A DNA stretch of 64,000 nucleotides, from NCBI RefSeq assembly GCF_025354435.1, contig NZ_JANXMU010000083.1, forward strand, positions 1-64,000, read 5' to 3'. Shown here one piece after another: positions 61,667-64,000 of the stretch. This DNA comes from Rhodoferax sp. Lineage in GTDB: Bacteria; Pseudomonadota; Gammaproteobacteria; Burkholderiales; Burkholderiaceae_C. Below the pieces are notes generated by a model. That model saw only the letters and a program-made list of their open reading frames with translations, did not search any database and was not told the DNA's origin. A program made the translations under genes and the position numbers. Numbering within the stretch: position 1 is the stretch's first letter; each line of letters starts with the position of its first letter.

Positions 61667-62911
61667 ATGTACGACCGTACGATTCTCGTAGAGCAAACCG
61701 ACCCCGAGCTGTTCGCAGCCATCCAGGCTGAAAACGCCCGCCAAGAGCACCACATCGAGCTGATCGCCAGCGAAAACTACGCATCGCCCGCCGTGATGGC
61801 CGCACAGGGATCACAGCTCACTAACAAATACGCTGAAGGCTACCCCGGTCGCCGCTACTACGGTGGCTGCGAGTACGTCGACGTAGCAGAGCAATTGGCG
61901 ATCGACCGCGTCAAACAAATCTTTGGGGCCGAAGCCGCCAACGTACAACCGCATTGCGGCGCATCGGCCAACGAAGCCGTGTTTCTGGCCTTCTTGAAGC
62001 CTGGCGACACCATCATGGGCATGAGCTTGGCAGAAGGCGGTCACCTGACCCACGGCATGGCACTGAACATGAGCGGCAAGTGGTTCAATGTAGTCAGCTA
62101 TGGCCTCGATGCCAACGAAGCTATTGACTACGATGCCATGGAACGCAAAGCCCATGAATCCAAGCCCAAACTCATTATTGCGGGTGCTAGTGCTTACTCT
62201 CTAGCTATTGATTTTGGGCGCTTTGCCAAAGTCGCTAAAGACGTGGGTGCCATCTTCATGGTGGACATGGCGCACTACGCCGGGCTGATTGCCGCAGGCA
62301 TCTATCCCAACCCTGTGCCGCACGCCGATATCGTCACCTCCACCACCCACAAGAGTCTGCGTGGCCCCCGTGGCGGCATCATTCTGATGAAGTCGCAGTT
62401 TGAGAAAGCTATCAACAGCGCCATATTCCCCGGCCTGCAAGGTGGTCCGCTGATGCATGTGATCGCAGCCAAGGCGGTTGCCTTTAAGGAAGCTCTAGCC
62501 CCTGAATTCAAAATCTACCAACAGCAGGTTTTGAAGAACGCCCAAATCGTCGCTGAAACCCTGACCCAGCGCGGCCTGCGTATCGTCAGTGGCGGCACCC
62601 AAAGCCACCTGATGCTGGTCGATTTACGCGCCAAGGGCATTACCGGCAAAGAAGCAGAGGCCGTATTGGGCAGCACCCATATGACCATTAACAAGAACGC
62701 TATCCCAAACGATCCCGAAAAGCCCATGGTCACCAGCGGCGTGCGTATCGGCACCCCCGCCATGACCACGCGCGGCTTCAAGGACGAAGAGGCCCGCGCC
62801 ACAGCCCATCTGGTTGCCGACGTACTGGACAACCCACGCGATGCGGCCAACCTGGATGCCGTACGGGCCAAGGTCGCCGCGTTGACCAACCGCTTCCCCG
62901 TCTACCGTTAA
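61667..62911 (+). CDS. glyA: Serine hydroxymethyltransferase
   Basis: 414 residues, PLP enzyme that interconverts serine and glycine and charges tetrahydrofolate with one-carbon units. PLP lysine K229 in [14 protein letters not shown]-terminal [15 protein letters not shown], and GCEYVD all present. ATG 61667 follows an AAAGGA site behind a ZTP-type riboswitch, matching one-carbon control. nrdR follows after 15 bases, the usual Burkholderiales pairing. A short AT-rich codon run at 62184-62217 is unlike the rest of the gene. Confidence 0.97.
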   Translation: MYDRTILVEQTDPELFAAIQAENARQEHHIELIASENYASPAVMAAQGSQLTNKYAEGYPGRRYYGGCEYVDVAEQLAIDRVKQIFGAEAANVQPHCGASANEAVFLAFLKPGDTIMGMSLAEGGHLTHGMALNMSGKWFNVVSYGLDANEAIDYDAMERKAHESKPKLIIAGASAYSLAIDFGRFAKVAKDVGAIFMVDMAHYAGLIAAGIYPNPVPHADIVTSTTHKSLRGPRGGIILMKSQFEKAINSAIFPGLQGGPLMHVIAAKAVAFKEALAPEFKIYQQQVLKNAQIVAETLTQRGLRIVSGGTQSHLMLVDLRAKGITGKEAEAVLGSTHMTINKNAIPNDPEKPMVTSGVRIGTPAMTTRGFKDEEARATAHLVADVLDNPRDAANLDAVRAKVAALTNRFPVYR

Positions 62912-62926
62912 ACCACCACAGCCCCC

Positions 62927-63376
62927 ATGAAGTGCCCTTTCTGCGGCCATGGCGAGACCCAAGTGGTCGAAACCCGCGAATCCGACGACGGCGACCTGGT
63001 ACGCCGCCGCCGCAGATGTGGGGGCTGTGAAAAGAGATTCACCACTTACGAGCGTCCCGATGTCACATTCCCCGCTGTCGTTAAAAAGGACGGACGCCGA
63101 ATTGATTTTCAGTCTGACAAACTCCGTGCCTCTTTCGCCTTAGCACTTAGAAAACGTCCGATTAGTACCGCTCAAGTTGACCGCGCCATTGAGTTGATCG
63201 AAGAAAATCTTCTCAACATGGGTGTGCGAGAAGTCCAGTCCCATCAAATCGGCGAGCTAGTCATGCGTGAACTAAAAAAGCTAGACAAAGTTGCGTACAT
63301 ACGTTTTGCCAGCGTGTACCGTAATTTTGAAGATATTGATGCATTTAAAACGCTGGTAGACGAAGTTCAGCGATAG
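62927..63376 (+). CDS. nrdR: Transcriptional repressor NrdR
   Basis: 149 residues. N-terminal zinc ribbon with C3, C6, C31 and C34 (MKCPFCGH ... CGGCEKRF), followed by an ATP-cone domain (about 48-138; [39 protein letters not shown]). Senses ATP/dATP and represses ribonucleotide reductase genes at NrdR boxes. The start at 62927 gives the canonical MKCPFC. Co-transcribed with glyA. Confidence 0.97.
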   Translation: MKCPFCGHGETQVVETRESDDGDLVRRRRRCGGCEKRFTTYERPDVTFPAVVKKDGRRIDFQSDKLRASFALALRKRPISTAQVDRAIELIEENLLNMGVREVQSHQIGELVMRELKKLDKVAYIRFASVYRNFEDIDAFKTLVDEVQR

Positions 63377-63497
63377 ACCCCACGCGGCCCGGCTACAAAT
63401 TACGATTTGACCACTAGCCTGCCCAGCGGTGGAGACTGCACGATAAGCGGCACACTGCAGATCTTCTCAAGTAAGCGCAGTTAACTATCATGTGGGC

Positions 63498-64000
63498 ATG
63501 GAATACTCGGCTCCCATCGTTACCTGGCATCAAGATGCCCCAGCGCACATTGCGGCGTGCAAAGTAAAAGGCTTCTCTTTACTTGAAGTGCTGATTTCAA
63601 TCATTATTTTATCGTTCGGATTGCTTGGTATGGTTGGTTTGCAGGCTACTGCTCTACAAGCGAACCGAGAAGCACGCATGCAATCTATAGCCGCATCGCT
63701 GGCGCGCGAAATTGCGGAAACCATGCGGGATAACAAAGGCATAGGACTGCTAACGGCAACTAGTAACCCCTATCTTGGCAACTTTACCTCGAGCCCATTG
63801 GCAGCGAACACCAATGCATACTGCCTGAATGTCGGCAGCGGCTGCACGAGTACCACCGATATCGCGAACGCCCAAATGACCGAATGGCTGTCCAGGGTAG
63901 ACAGCGCATTACCGGGGGCCCATGTAACCATCTGCGTCGACGCTGCGCCTTTTGATGCGGCAGGGATTCCGCAATGGGGATGTACTGCGGTAACAGGTGC
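63498..64000 (+). CDS. pilV: Type IV pilus modification/minor pilin PilV (5' part)
   Basis: 167 codons visible, running off the right edge. Prepilin-type leader: 25 residues ending KVKG, then FSLLEVLISIIILSFGLLG, the methylated-Phe N-terminal helix that PilD cleaves and methylates. The following LQATALQANREARMQSIAASL segment is typical of PilV. Two Cys pairs (YCLNVGSGC, ICVDAAPF ... GC) probably form disulphides. Minor pilin helping to prime pilus assembly. The leader is rather long and the ribosome site weak, so a downstream start is possible. Neighbouring pil genes should follow outside the window. Confidence 0.85.
   Translation, partial: MEYSAPIVTWHQDAPAHIAACKVKGFSLLEVLISIIILSFGLLGMVGLQATALQANREARMQSIAASLAREIAETMRDNKGIGLLTATSNPYLGNFTSSPLAANTNAYCLNVGSGCTSTTDIANAQMTEWLSRVDSALPGAHVTICVDAAPFDAAGIPQWGCTAVTG

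Overview
The window is a GC-rich (roughly 60-65 %) chromosomal segment of a betaproteobacterium, most likely a Comamonadaceae member close to Rhodoferax or Polaromonas. The evidence is the gene order glnA - small secreted protein - ntrB - ntrC, the glyA-nrdR pair, the protein sequences, and a short extragenic repeat scattered through the segment. The genus is an inference. No tRNA, rRNA, CRISPR array, transposase or prophage was seen.

Layout. 1-1.66 kb: 5' part of a DctB-like sensor kinase. 2-4.4 kb: sugar kinase, transaldolase-like aldolase and the PEP synthase regulator ppsR. 4.5-9.5 kb: small secreted proteins, a lone receiver protein, and a NarL-type response regulator divergent from a CHASE3 histidine kinase. 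9.7-16 kb: a compact seven-gene operon (DUF1328, DUF883/YqjD, YqjE-like, hypothetical, KaiC, KaiB, PAS-PAS-GAF-GGDEF-EAL). 16-19.2 kb: leftward operon with UspA, DUF2177, a cardiolipin-synthase-like lipoprotein and DUF3309. 19.3-28.5 kb: Crp/Fnr regulator, AsmA, PNPOx-like protein, katE, alpha/beta hydrolase and a diguanylate cyclase. 28.7-32.3 kb: a decayed CheB-CheR-PAS protein and a decayed PAS protein. 32.3-43.3 kb: Crp/Fnr regulator, a giant cyclic-glucan-synthase-type protein, and a ferritin-like / BON / CsbD cluster. 43.5-52.2 kb: exonuclease III, GGDEF-EAL protein and the nitrogen control genes. 52.4-57 kb: five-gene leftward operon (YncE-like, polysaccharide deacetylase, sterol desaturase family, EI24, CinA-like). 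57-64 kb: rRNA pseudouridine synthase, HtrA protease, lytic transglycosylase, glyA behind a ZTP-type riboswitch, nrdR and the start of pilV.

How it fits together. Most of the accessory content looks like one general stress and envelope programme: catalase, universal stress protein, KaiBC, CsbD, BON, DUF1328, DUF3309, YqjD-like proteins, cyclic glucan synthesis and c-di-GMP enzymes. The main new observation is a 16-nt imperfect dyad, about GTAGnnnnnGTCCTAC. Ten instances lie in intergenic DNA upstream of these genes, including the promoter region of the NarL-type regulator and its partner kinase. I infer a regulon, possibly run by that two-component pair, with the KaiBC operon as a member. A second theme is a repeat of about 45 bp. 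It occurs in nine intergenic copies, and a tenth copy encodes part of a signal peptide.
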